A program made the translations under genes and the position numbers. From positions 1-5,224 of the forward strand of contig SKZX01000068.1 of assembly GCA_007127175.1 (NCBI GenBank): a stretch of 5,224 nucleotides of DNA, written 5' to 3'. Shown in pieces: positions 1 to 5,224 of the stretch (the first letter of the stretch is position 1; every line of letters begins with the position of its first letter). Origin of the DNA: Desulfobacterales bacterium. GTDB lineage: Bacteria > Desulfobacterota > Desulfobacteria > Desulfobacterales > Desulfosalsimonadaceae. Under the pieces are notes generated by a model. That model was not told where the DNA came from and did not search any database. It saw only the letters and a program-made list of their open reading frames with translations.

Positions 1-131
1 AAACCCATTAGCCATCCCCTTTCTTAACTTGTATTGCGTTGAATCTGAATATCCTTCAGGACAACATCTTCCACTTTCCGTCAGCGTGAATGTAACAATA
101 CCCCGGAACCGGACTCATTGTCAATCTAAAA

Positions 132-160
132 GAACGGTTTTTTTTCTATAAACACCGTTC
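132..160. repeat. 7-bp inverted repeat with T-rich loop
   Basis: The arms GAACGGT (132-138) and ACCGTTC (154-160) pair perfectly around a 15-base loop that carries most of a run of eight T. Read on the minus strand, the direction of the upstream channel gene, the stem is followed by TTTTAG. That makes it a weak candidate for an intrinsic terminator, but it lies about 450 bases past the channel stop, the loop is long and the T tract is short. It may be chance. Confidence 0.25.
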
Positions 161-270
161 GCAAATTGGTTAGAACTTTTCTGAAAATAAAGACGCCGGT
201 TCAGGAGCGGGGCACAGTATTTCTTTCGATTTCGATTATCCCTGTCTGCCGGATAGATGCGAATACTCCA

Positions 271-295
271 GGGGACAGACTTCCAGTCTGTCTCC
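271..295. repeat. REP-like palindrome, GGGGACAGACT type
   Basis: The left arm GGGGACAGACT (271-281) pairs with 285-295 around a three-base loop (TCC). Ten of the eleven pairs are Watson-Crick and one is G-T. The arm starts with GGGGAC, as does the arm of the second palindrome 90 bases on, and the leading bases CCAGGGGAC (268-276) recur exactly at 5212-5220. This pattern fits a short extragenic palindromic (REP-like) family scattered between genes. Such repeats are often moved by RAYT (Y1/IS200-like) transposases encoded elsewhere, and no such gene is seen here. The family assignment is inference from motif sharing within this window. Confidence 0.6.
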
Positions 296-360
296 CGGGT
301 CGATGGAAAGGCCTTCAGGAGAAAAAATTTAAAACCTGCCTTACGTAATATTGGCTTTAA

Positions 361-393
361 CCCGGGGGACGGAATTGAATTCCGTCCCCCGGG
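361..393. repeat. Perfect 16-bp inverted repeat, GGGGACGGAATT type
   Basis: Bases 361-376 and 378-393 are exact reverse complements, separated by a single G at 377. Transcripts of either strand could fold into a long GC-rich hairpin (with a few central pairs opened as a loop), and the DNA could extrude a cruciform. There is no T-run on either side, so a plain intrinsic terminator is not supported. The core GGGGACGGAA (365-374) recurs exactly at the right edge of the window (5215-5224), which points to a dispersed repeat family rather than a gene-specific operator. Confidence 0.75.
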
Positions 394-550
394 CGGCCTA
401 CAATTTTCACCGGGCCCCGATTCCGAACCCAATGCATCCAAATAGAACGGGAGGCAATTCGGTCTTTTTTCCCCCCTTGGCCATCCATATCTGGCGATTC
501 TTATGATGGTGCCCGTTGAACCACATGATCCAGCAATGGAATGGGTCAAA

Positions 551-569
551 AGACAGGTTTGAGACAGGT
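551..569. repeat. 8-bp direct repeat AGACAGGT, 11-bp period
   Basis: AGACAGGT occurs at 551-558 and again at 562-569, about 50 bases past the channel stop codon. The second copy runs into GGTACC. The core GACAG also appears in the palindrome at 271-295, so this may be a decayed member of the same repeat family. It is short and may be chance. Confidence 0.3.
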
Positions 570-615
570 ACCAGGAAAAGATGCGCCTGCTAAAGACCTA
601 TTTGCTCCGGCCAGG

Positions 616-2310
616 CTACTTCTTTCTGGTCGGATACCGGCTCAGGAAGCGCTTGTGGGATTCGTCCGTGCAGATAATAATCAGCTCGTTCCCCTGCTTC
701 ATCACCAGGGATGGATCGGGGTTAAGATGCGTTTTCCCGCTATCCTTGATCCCGATAACGCTGCATCCGGTATGCGTCCGGATCTGGCTGTCTGCAATGG
801 TCTTTCCGGAAAGGGAAACCGGAACATCCAGGCTGACCACGCTCAACCCTTCGGTCAGCATCAGGAGTTCATTGGGCTTCAGGAGGTTCATAATGGTGTT
901 TGTGGAAATGGACCCGTAAGACATCACCAGGTCCGCCCCTGCGCTGTGCAGTATGGTCACGTTCCGATCGAGCTCCGCCCGGCTGATGATCTGGATATCC
1001 GGCCGCAGGCGCCGGCAGTATATGGTCAGGAAAATGTTGGTCGCGTCGTCATGGGTGGTGATGATAATAGTCGGGGTTGCATCGATGCCGGCACGCTTCA
1101 ACGTGTTGATATCGGATGCATTGCCCTGAATATATCGCTTTTTGTCCCGGATCAGCTTGAGGTTTTTTTCGATGATCAGGTAATCTATGCCCTTTCCACG
1201 CAGTGCTTCGGCCGCCGCCCGCCCAACCCTGCCGCCCCCCAGGATCAGCACGGGTGCGGCGTCTTTCTGGTACTGCCCGTAATGACGGTCATATTTATCC
1301 AACTGCGCCTCTGATCCGGCCAGCAGAAGCACGGTGGCCGGGCCAAGGCGCGTGAACGCCGTCGGCAGGATAAACTGGCCCTGCTCCCATATCCCCACGA
1401 CGGTAACGCCCATGGCTTCGCGCAGCCGCGTTTCCTGCAGGGTCAATCCCTGCAGGGGCGTCCGCATGACCGGCGCCTCCGCAATGAGGATCGATTCCAC
1501 GTTGCCGATCACGTTGGCGCTGGTGCTCGACCCCATGGTCCGCCTGGCAAGGGACTGCCCCAGCATTTTCATGAACAGGAACACGTGGGTGCAGCCTGCA
1601 AGTTCCAGGATATCAACGGAATCGTCTCTTTCCGCATTGGCCACGATGGGCACCCTTGGGGCGACTGCACGGGCGGTGAAAGCGATGCTTGTATTGACCA
1701 TGTCGTTGTTGCAGGCAAAGATAAGGGACGCGTTGTCCGCCCGCAACTTCCTGTAGGTCTCCGGGTCGGCCAGCTCGCCGACGGCGACCCGGAACCCCAG
1801 GTCATGAACCCTCAGTGCTTCCGTGATATCCTCGAAAAGGACGACATAGGGATACCCATACTGCCTGAGCCGTCCCACAAGCTGCATGATGTTCGCGTCA
1901 AATCCCGTCAGAATGACATGGCCGCATGTGTCCTCCGGCAGTTCACGGGGCGCGCGGGCCCTTGTCTGAGCTTCCAGCCACGGTACATAAAAAAATCGTA
2001 TGAATGTGAACGGCAGCATGACGAGCAGCAAAACGATGCCCGAGAGCAGAACCAGCACGGAAAACACCTTGCCGATATCGCTTTGGAAGGTAATATCCCC
2101 GAACCCGAGGGTGGACATGGTGGTGAGGGTCCAGTAAACGCCGGTGACCCATGAATAATGCCGGCCTTCAAGCAGCATGAGAAAATGGAACAGAACGCTG
2201 TACAACGCAATGATCAGCAACAGCAGCAGAAGGAACTTCAACAGCAGTAAGTAGTTGCGGCGCCGTGTAACCGGCACGATTGAAAGCAGTGTGCTGACGA
2301 GAAATTTCAT
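616..2310 (-). CDS. Two-TM potassium channel with two tandem RCK (TrkA-N/TrkA-C) modules
   Basis: This 564-residue protein is a predicted inner-membrane K+ channel gated by cytoplasmic ligands. A first membrane helix lies at about 20-47. A pore helix leads to the selectivity filter TLGFGD (67-72), and a second helix at about 81-108 carries G91 and P100. Then come RCK-N1 (about 130-245), a TrkA-C-like domain (about 270-340), RCK-N2 (about 353-465) with the dinucleotide loop GGGRVG (358-363) and an acidic E381 after the second strand, and a final TrkA-C domain (about 482-558). The order and length match dual-RCK channels such as GsuK of Geobacter sulfurreducens, which is reported to be opened by ADP or NAD+ and inhibited by Ca2+. 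RCK-N1 reads GFDAN where the glycine loop should be, so its nucleotide site is probably altered. The ATG follows AGGAG by 11 bases. It lies 71 bp downstream of the barrel gene, on the same strand. The function class is secure; ligand and ion preference are inferred. Confidence 0.93.
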   Translation of the reverse strand: MKFLVSTLLSIVPVTRRRNYLLLLKFLLLLLLIIALYSVLFHFLMLLEGRHYSWVTGVYWTLTTMSTLGFGDITFQSDIGKVFSVLVLLSGIVLLLVMLPFTFIRFFYVPWLEAQTRARAPRELPEDTCGHVILTGFDANIMQLVGRLRQYGYPYVVLFEDITEALRVHDLGFRVAVGELADPETYRKLRADNASLIFACNNDMVNTSIAFTARAVAPRVPIVANAERDDSVDILELAGCTHVFLFMKMLGQSLARRTMGSSTSANVIGNVESILIAEAPVMRTPLQGLTLQETRLREAMGVTVVGIWEQGQFILPTAFTRLGPATVLLLAGSEAQLDKYDRHYGQYQKDAAPVLILGGGRVGRAAAEALRGKGIDYLIIEKNLKLIRDKKRYIQGNASDINTLKRAGIDATPTIIITTHDDATNIFLTIYCRRLRPDIQIISRAELDRNVTILHSAGADLVMSYGSISTNTIMNLLKPNELLMLTEGLSVVSLDVPVSLSGKTIADSQIRTHTGCSVIGIKDSGKTHLNPDPSLVMKQGNELIIICTDESHKRFLSRYPTRKK

Positions 2311-2321
2311 TGGTGATGGTG

Positions 2322-2326
2322 CTCCT
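2322..2326 (-). promoter_or_regulatory. Ribosome binding site of the channel gene
   Basis: AGGAG on the minus strand lies 11 bases before the ATG at 2310. The spacing is slightly long but acceptable, and it supports this start. Another ATG at 2329-2327 overlaps the site but is out of frame with the channel. Confidence 0.6.
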
Positions 2327-2335
2327 CATGAGCCG

Positions 2336-2362
2336 ATTAACAGAATGCAAAACACAAGTCAA
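2336..2362 (-). promoter_or_regulatory. Weak candidate promoter upstream of the channel gene
   Basis: On the minus strand TTGACT (2362-2357) matches five of six -35 bases, and GTTAAT (2341-2336) matches four of six -10 bases, with a short 15-base spacer. It would give a leader of about 20 bases before the channel ATG. If real, the channel could be transcribed apart from the barrel gene. The spacing is poor, so the call is weak. Confidence 0.2.
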
Positions 2363-2381
2363 CAGCGGGTTAACAAGTCAT

Positions 2382-3524
2382 TCAGAACGATTCTAAAATG
2401 TTGAAGTAAATTCCGCTCGAATCTTTACCGATCGCGAAATCCAGGCGGAGGTTGATGGTTTCATCCCCGCCGATCCGGTAGCGGAGCCCCACGCCACCCG
2501 CCGGTTTTACCGCAAGGTCCCTGAACCGCGGCAGGTCGGGACCGATCACCCCGACACCGCCGAAAACCGCCGCCCCCAGGTTTTTCCAAACTGCTGTTCG
2601 GTATTCGACCTGAACGGCCGCCACATCGCGCTCCCTGAAGAGCCCTGAATAATATCCCCGCAGGAGGCTGAACCCGAGCATATCCCCGATACGGGAATAA
2701 TGGTTGAAGGGAATGTCTCCGCGAAGGATATTTACATACTCCTGAAAGGCGATGACGCCATTATCCCCGAGGGGTATATACTGGCGCAGGTCCGCGCGAT
2801 ACCGCTGAAACGCATAATCGCCCGGCCGGTCCAAAAAAAAGGCGGCGGAAACCTGGCCGTAAACACCCCGGCGGGGAAAAAAGGAGTCATCCCGGCTGTC
2901 CCAGGTGGCAATGGGGCCTGCACCAAAGGCTCTGCCGCCCTCCACTCCCGGGATACCTTCCGTATCCAGCATGCCGCCGGCTTCCATCTCGGAAATATCA
3001 AATTTTCTTGACTCCGCGCTCAACCCGGCTTTGAAATGCTGCCGGATGCGATATTGGAGCGCAACCCGAAAGTCGACGCTTTTGAATGTATAATCTTCCT
3101 CGTCGGATTTGGCACTGTCTGTTCCGATGCCGAAAAACTTATCGGGCCATTTTGCGCCGCCCGCGCTCGCTGATGCATGAATCCTGCCGTCGGCAAAATA
3201 GGATTGGGCGGCCCCGCCCACCCGGAACTGATTCAACTGGGAATAGGCCATAAACATCATGAGCGTGGCGGGATGGCGCATCCCGTCTTCACGGAAATGG
3301 TAGAGGGTGGACAGGATGAGAGCGGCTTTTGTTTCAGGGGTGTAAATCGGAAACGGAATAAAAAGAAAGCCTGAAGGCTTCTTGTCTGCTATTGCGCTAT
3401 CTGGGGCTAAGTCATCCGGCGCTGCGCAAAAACCGTCCGCCGGGTGAAACAGGTGAGAAAAGACAAGAAGAAGCAGCAGCACCAAAAGTGGTCGTATGGA
3501 TATGATTTTCAACGGCAGCACCAT
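2382..3524 (-). CDS. BamA/TamA (Omp85) family outer-membrane beta-barrel protein without POTRA domains
   Basis: The 380-residue product is a predicted outer-membrane beta-barrel. Residues 1 to about 34 form a Sec signal peptide: basic K6 and R11, a leucine-rich core at about 12-22, and likely cleavage near the Ala-Ala at 34-35. The mature protein opens with a strand of the type PxYTPET (about 59-66). It then alternates barrel strands up to the bacterial surface antigen (D15) hallmarks: WDSRDDSFFPRRG (208-220), the L6-type motif LLRGY (287-291), and EYR (307-309). The chain ends in phenylalanine, as expected for a final strand recognised by BamA. A full BamA or TamA also has several POTRA domains before the barrel, and there is no room for them here, so this is a stand-alone barrel whose partner and cargo are unknown. 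GGTGAT lies six bases before the ATG, and an in-frame TGA lies just upstream, fixing the start. It sits between the deaminase and channel genes on the same strand. Confidence 0.85.
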   Translation of the reverse strand: MVLPLKIISIRPLLVLLLLLVFSHLFHPADGFCAAPDDLAPDSAIADKKPSGFLFIPFPIYTPETKAALILSTLYHFREDGMRHPATLMMFMAYSQLNQFRVGGAAQSYFADGRIHASASAGGAKWPDKFFGIGTDSAKSDEEDYTFKSVDFRVALQYRIRQHFKAGLSAESRKFDISEMEAGGMLDTEGIPGVEGGRAFGAGPIATWDSRDDSFFPRRGVYGQVSAAFFLDRPGDYAFQRYRADLRQYIPLGDNGVIAFQEYVNILRGDIPFNHYSRIGDMLGFSLLRGYYSGLFRERDVAAVQVEYRTAVWKNLGAAVFGGVGVIGPDLPRFRDLAVKPAGGVGLRYRIGGDETINLRLDFAIGKDSSGIYFNILESF

Positions 3525-3530
3525 GGGTTT

Positions 3531-3536
3531 ATCACC
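3531..3536 (-). promoter_or_regulatory. Ribosome binding site of the barrel gene
   Basis: GGTGAT on the minus strand, six bases before the ATG at 3524, is complementary to the part of the 16S tail that reads AUCACC. Together with an in-frame TGA only nine bases upstream of the ATG, it fixes the start and leaves little room for a longer N-terminus. Confidence 0.55.
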
Positions 3537-3564
3537 ATATCAGGACCGGCCATTCGGGCACACA

Positions 3565-3600
3565 CAGGGGGGGGCGCCCGCCCCTGCAGGCGCGCCGCCC
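3565..3600. repeat. GC-rich inverted-repeat patch between deaminase and barrel genes
   Basis: This patch is almost pure G and C. CAGGGG (3565-3570) pairs with CCCCTG (3581-3586) around a ten-base loop, and an alternative inner stem GGGGCG/CGCCCC also exists (3571-3584). Two 8-base palindromes overlap next to it: CCTGCAGG (3583-3590) and GGCGCGCC (3589-3596). It lies just past the deaminase stop on the minus strand. There is no T-run after the stem, so it is not a typical intrinsic terminator, though it could slow polymerase or shield mRNA ends. Confidence 0.35.
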
Positions 3601-3605
3601 GGCAA

Positions 3606-4205
3606 TCAAGGGCCCGCTGCCTTCGAGTCCGCAGGGTTGTATATAATCCCGCCGCCCGCTACATACCGGCGGTGAACGGCCGCGGCTTCTTCCCGGCACA
3701 CTTCCAGAACCACGTCAATTCCGCGGGCTCTCAGCTGCGCCACCCAGTCCGGATGCCGCGGCCCCTCGTCAAAACCGATGGCTTCGGCATCTTCACTTTT
3801 CGCGCCACACACCAGCCGGCTGATGCCGGACCAGCAGAGCGCGCCTAAGCACATGGCGCAGGGATCCGTACTGGTGTAGAGCGCCAGGCGCCGCACCCCG
3901 CCGCCACTCAAATCATAGCACCCGAGTTTCTTCTGCGCCAGCATGAGCGCGACCATTTCCGCGTGAAGCATGGCGTTGTTTTCCTGCGCCACCAGGTTAA
4001 TGCCCGGGGCGACAATTCTGCCCTCCTCGTCGAACACAGCGGCGCCAAAAGGCCCCCCCAGACCGTGCCGCACGTTTTCCAGGGAAAGGGCAACCACCAT
4101 TTTCATCCGTTCTTCCACAGAAGGAAACATTTCGGGATACGCGGCCAGAAACGGCGAAACCCAGCCGGGAAGGGCGAAATGGATCTCAGGCAGTTTATTT
4201 GTCAT
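3606..4205 (-). CDS. Nucleoside/nucleobase deaminase (GuaD/TadA-type zinc cytidine deaminase fold)
   Basis: The 199-residue product is a predicted cytoplasmic zinc deaminase that replaces an amino group on a base with oxygen. The substrate-pocket segment GGPFGAAVF (50-58) is followed by HAE (81-83), with H81 as a zinc ligand and E83 as the proton shuttle. DPCAMC (114-119) supplies zinc ligands C116 and C119. The later GFDEGP (144-149) is more like guanine deaminase and its relatives than like tRNA-editing TadA, but the substrate cannot be settled from sequence. About 30 residues precede the deaminase fold; they look intact rather than broken. I start at the ATG at 4205 because AAAAAGG lies ten bases before it. 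An in-frame ATG at 4253 would add 16 residues but has its nearest purine-rich match 17 bases away. It is divergent from the hydrolase gene and 81 bp before the barrel gene. Confidence 0.88.
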   Translation of the reverse strand: MTNKLPEIHFALPGWVSPFLAAYPEMFPSVEERMKMVVALSLENVRHGLGGPFGAAVFDEEGRIVAPGINLVAQENNAMLHAEMVALMLAQKKLGCYDLSGGGVRRLALYTSTDPCAMCLGALCWSGISRLVCGAKSEDAEAIGFDEGPRHPDWVAQLRARGIDVVLEVCREEAAAVHRRYVAGGGIIYNPADSKAAGP

Positions 4206-4215
4206 GTCGGAATCG

Positions 4216-4222
4216 CCTTTTT
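4216..4222 (-). promoter_or_regulatory. Ribosome binding site that decides the deaminase start
   Basis: AAAAAGG on the minus strand ends ten bases before the ATG at 4205. This favours 4205 over the upstream in-frame ATG at 4253, for which GAAGG is 17 bases away and an out-of-frame ATG intervenes. Confidence 0.45.
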
Positions 4223-4335
4223 CTGAGGCTTTGACATTTTCGGCACATCGCAATATGATGTATTCATGCCGCCTTCAACAGGCCCTATACTATATTAAAC
4301 CTGTACTTGTAAAAAGTATTTTCAACCGCTGTATC

Positions 4336-4357
4336 CCTGCCCTTTCCTACGGGCAGG
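4336..4357 (+). repeat. 7-bp hairpin in the presumed leader of the hydrolase gene
   Basis: CCTGCCC (4336-4342) pairs perfectly with GGGCAGG (4351-4357) around an eight-base loop. It lies about 40 bases before the ribosome binding site of the hydrolase gene. A related short direct repeat, CCTGCA at 4382-4387 and 4391-4396, follows. It could be an operator or a leader hairpin. No terminator-type T-run follows, and no known riboswitch is recognised. Confidence 0.35.
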
Positions 4358-4398
4358 AACCGGCGGCTTTGGTGATAACCGCCTGCAGAACCTGCAAA

Positions 4399-4403
4399 AG
4401 GAG
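4399..4403 (+). promoter_or_regulatory. Ribosome binding site of the hydrolase gene
   Basis: AGGAG, within AAAAGGAG (4396-4403), lies six bases before the ATG at 4410. This is the best Shine-Dalgarno match in the window, suggesting efficient translation, and it fixes the start. Confidence 0.8.
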
Positions 4404-4409
4404 TCGACC

Positions 4410-5111
4410 ATGCTCAATATCAGGCAATTTCCCTACGGAACCGACAACCTTGGCTACCTCGTTTACGGGCAGAAAAATGCCATGGCCATTGACGGCGGCG
4501 CCCCAACCGAAATCATTGATTTCATCCAGGAAAAAGGGCTGACCCTCGAATACGTGGCCAATACCCACGCGCACCCGGACCATACCACCGGCAACCAGGC
4601 CTTGATCGAACAGACCGGTGCACAGTTTCTCGATTTCGACAGGCTCATGACCGACGGGGCGGTTGATCTGGAAGGCCACCGCATACAAATCATGCATACA
4701 CCCGGCCATACCATGGATTCGGTCTGCTTCCATTTTGACGACATACTGGTATCCGGTGACACCCTGTTCAACGGCAAAGTGGGACGCTGCTTCACCGGGG
4801 ACCATGCCGGGTTTTTTCAGTCCATCCAAAGGATTCTCGAACTGCCCGGAGAGACGATGGTTTACGCCGGCCACGATTATGTCATGGAATACCTCGAATT
4901 CACAAGGCAGCTTGAGCCGGACAACCCTCACATCGACGCCTACCGTCAGAAATACGATCCGGGCAACCTTTGCTACGCGCTGGCCGAAGAAATCCGGGTT
5001 AACCCGTTTCTGCGCATCAACGACGAAAGCGTGGCTGCCCTCCTGAGGGGCCGGGGGCTTCCTGCTGAAACAGAATTCGACCGCTGGCAGTCCCTTTTGT
5101 CCCTGATGTAA
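4410..5111 (+). CDS. MBL-fold metallo-hydrolase, glyoxalase II (hydroxyacylglutathione hydrolase)-like
   Basis: The 233-residue product is a predicted soluble metallo-hydrolase. The metal site is complete: THAHPDH (52-58) gives H53, H55, D57 and H58; HTPGHT (96-101) gives H100; SGDTLF (115-120) gives the bridging D117; and GHD (154-156) gives H155. The order and spacing match glyoxalase II, which hydrolyses S-D-lactoylglutathione to lactate and glutathione as the second step of methylglyoxal removal. The tail at about 187-203 (ALAEEIRVNPFLR, 190-202) resembles the C-terminal helix region of that family, where AEE and NPF(L)R are typical. Length is close to the usual 250 or so. The same fold also includes other thioesterases and persulfide dioxygenases, so the exact thiol partner is open. 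It has its own strong ribosome binding site, runs divergently from the deaminase, and no lyase partner gene is in the window. Confidence 0.88.
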   Translation: MLNIRQFPYGTDNLGYLVYGQKNAMAIDGGAPTEIIDFIQEKGLTLEYVANTHAHPDHTTGNQALIEQTGAQFLDFDRLMTDGAVDLEGHRIQIMHTPGHTMDSVCFHFDDILVSGDTLFNGKVGRCFTGDHAGFFQSIQRILELPGETMVYAGHDYVMEYLEFTRQLEPDNPHIDAYRQKYDPGNLCYALAEEIRVNPFLRINDESVAALLRGRGLPAETEFDRWQSLLSLM

Positions 5112-5211
5112 ACGGCCGTGGATTTTTCAGCCGATTGCAGTCGAGATCGGGCACCCTGTGCGTGGTATTTGCGTGCGGCTTTTCGGGCTCGGGAGAGAAT
5201 TTGCAGAGCCC

Positions 5212-5224
5212 CCAGGGGACGGAA
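5212..5224. repeat. Partial copy of the GGGGAC repeat, cut by the window edge
   Basis: CCAGGGGAC (5212-5220) is identical to 268-276, and GGGGACGGAA (5215-5224) is identical to 365-374. The sequence stops where the second arm of a palindrome would begin, so only the left arm is visible. It lies about 100 bases past the hydrolase stop codon, again between genes, as expected for a REP-like element. The rest of 5112-5211 shows only weak hairpins. Confidence 0.5.

Larger units (their letters stand above)
1..615. other. Non-coding spacer with REP-like palindromes
   Basis: This 615-base stretch follows the stop codon of the potassium channel gene (which ends at 616 on the minus strand) and reaches the left edge of the window. 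The longest open frame (minus strand, about 549 to 121) has no recognisable motif, runs through both palindromes and is rich in Arg, Pro, Gly and Ser, so I treat it as non-coding. The stretch holds a T-rich loop hairpin at 132-160, two strong palindromes at 271-295 and 361-393, and an 8-base direct repeat at 551-569. The first 240 bases or so are visibly more AT-rich than the gene block. I see no tRNA cloverleaf or rRNA-like segment. Confidence 0.6.
4206..4409. promoter_or_regulatory. Divergent intergenic region between deaminase and hydrolase genes
   Basis: These 204 bases separate two genes that run apart, so promoters for both strands should lie here. The most AT-rich core is about 4286-4323. 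Within it TATACT (plus strand, 4286-4291) and TATAGT (minus strand, 4294-4289) each match five of six -10 bases and overlap by three bases. The best -35 for the plus strand at 17-base spacing is TTCATG (4263-4268), a 3 of 6 match. None is convincing on the minus strand. If both are used, polymerase could serve only one direction at a time. This is inference from motif matches. Confidence 0.35.

Noticed and set aside
56..118. Possible 20-residue minus-strand small ORF
   Set aside because: It starts with ATG but has no Shine-Dalgarno match and is too short for a motif. Nothing in the window supports translation.
2..151. Plus-strand frame open from the window edge to a stop near 151
   Set aside because: It could be the tail of a gene from outside the window, but 49 codons without any recognised motif in AT-rich DNA is not enough evidence.
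121..549. Minus-strand open frame of 142 codons in the left spacer
   Set aside because: It runs through both palindromes, has low-complexity basic composition and no domain I recognise, and no clear ribosome binding site was seen. I could not link it to a RAYT transposase.
541..1314. Long plus-strand open frame (257 codons) opposite the channel gene
   Set aside because: It lies antisense to a clear channel domain structure, has no recognised motif, and is explained by codon bias of the minus-strand gene.
616..4253. A novel defence or signalling operon formed by deaminase, barrel and channel
   Set aside because: Each protein fits a common housekeeping family, the gaps are 71 and 81 bp with separate ribosome binding sites, and no nuclease, toxin, or nucleotide-cyclase partner is present.
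4347..4931. Minus-strand open frame of 194 codons opposite the hydrolase gene
   Set aside because: The plus-strand frame carries the complete metal-binding motif set and a strong ribosome binding site, so the antisense frame is a shadow.
5131..5150. CCGAT/ATCGG inverted repeat as a terminator for the hydrolase gene
   Set aside because: The stem is only 5 bp with a 10-base loop and no T-run after it.

Overview
This 5.2 kb window looks like ordinary chromosomal DNA from a Gram-negative bacterium. An outer-membrane beta-barrel gene fixes the envelope type. The dual-RCK potassium channel resembles the Geobacter GsuK type, and the spacers carry GGGGAC-type REP-like palindromes. Together these suggest a deltaproteobacterial (Desulfobacterota) host, but that assignment is inference and no marker gene is present to prove it.

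Layout: positions 1-615 hold no convincing gene. They contain a pair of hairpin-forming palindromes, one of them a perfect 16-bp inverted repeat around a single base. Three genes then lie on the minus strand, read from right to left: a GuaD/TadA-type nucleoside deaminase (start 4205, stop 3606), a short Omp85-type outer-membrane barrel without POTRA domains (3524 to 2382), and a two-TM potassium channel with two tandem RCK (TrkA-N/TrkA-C) modules (2310 to 616). The gaps between them are 81 and 71 bp. They could be co-transcribed, but each has its own ribosome binding site and the GC-rich gap after the deaminase may separate it. On the plus strand a glyoxalase II-like metallo-beta-lactamase-fold hydrolase (4410-5111) runs away from the deaminase. 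The 204-bp divergent spacer has an AT-rich core that could hold both promoters. The window ends inside what looks like another copy of the GGGGAC repeat.

No shared pathway is visible. The channel would sense cytoplasmic nucleotides and move K+, the barrel would sit in the outer membrane, and the deaminase and hydrolase are soluble zinc/metal enzymes of nucleobase and thioester (or detoxification) type. I see no defence system, mobile-element gene, CRISPR array, tRNA or rRNA. The points most worth a second look are the REP-like palindromes, the asymmetry between the two RCK modules, and the pairing of a potassium channel with a POTRA-less barrel.
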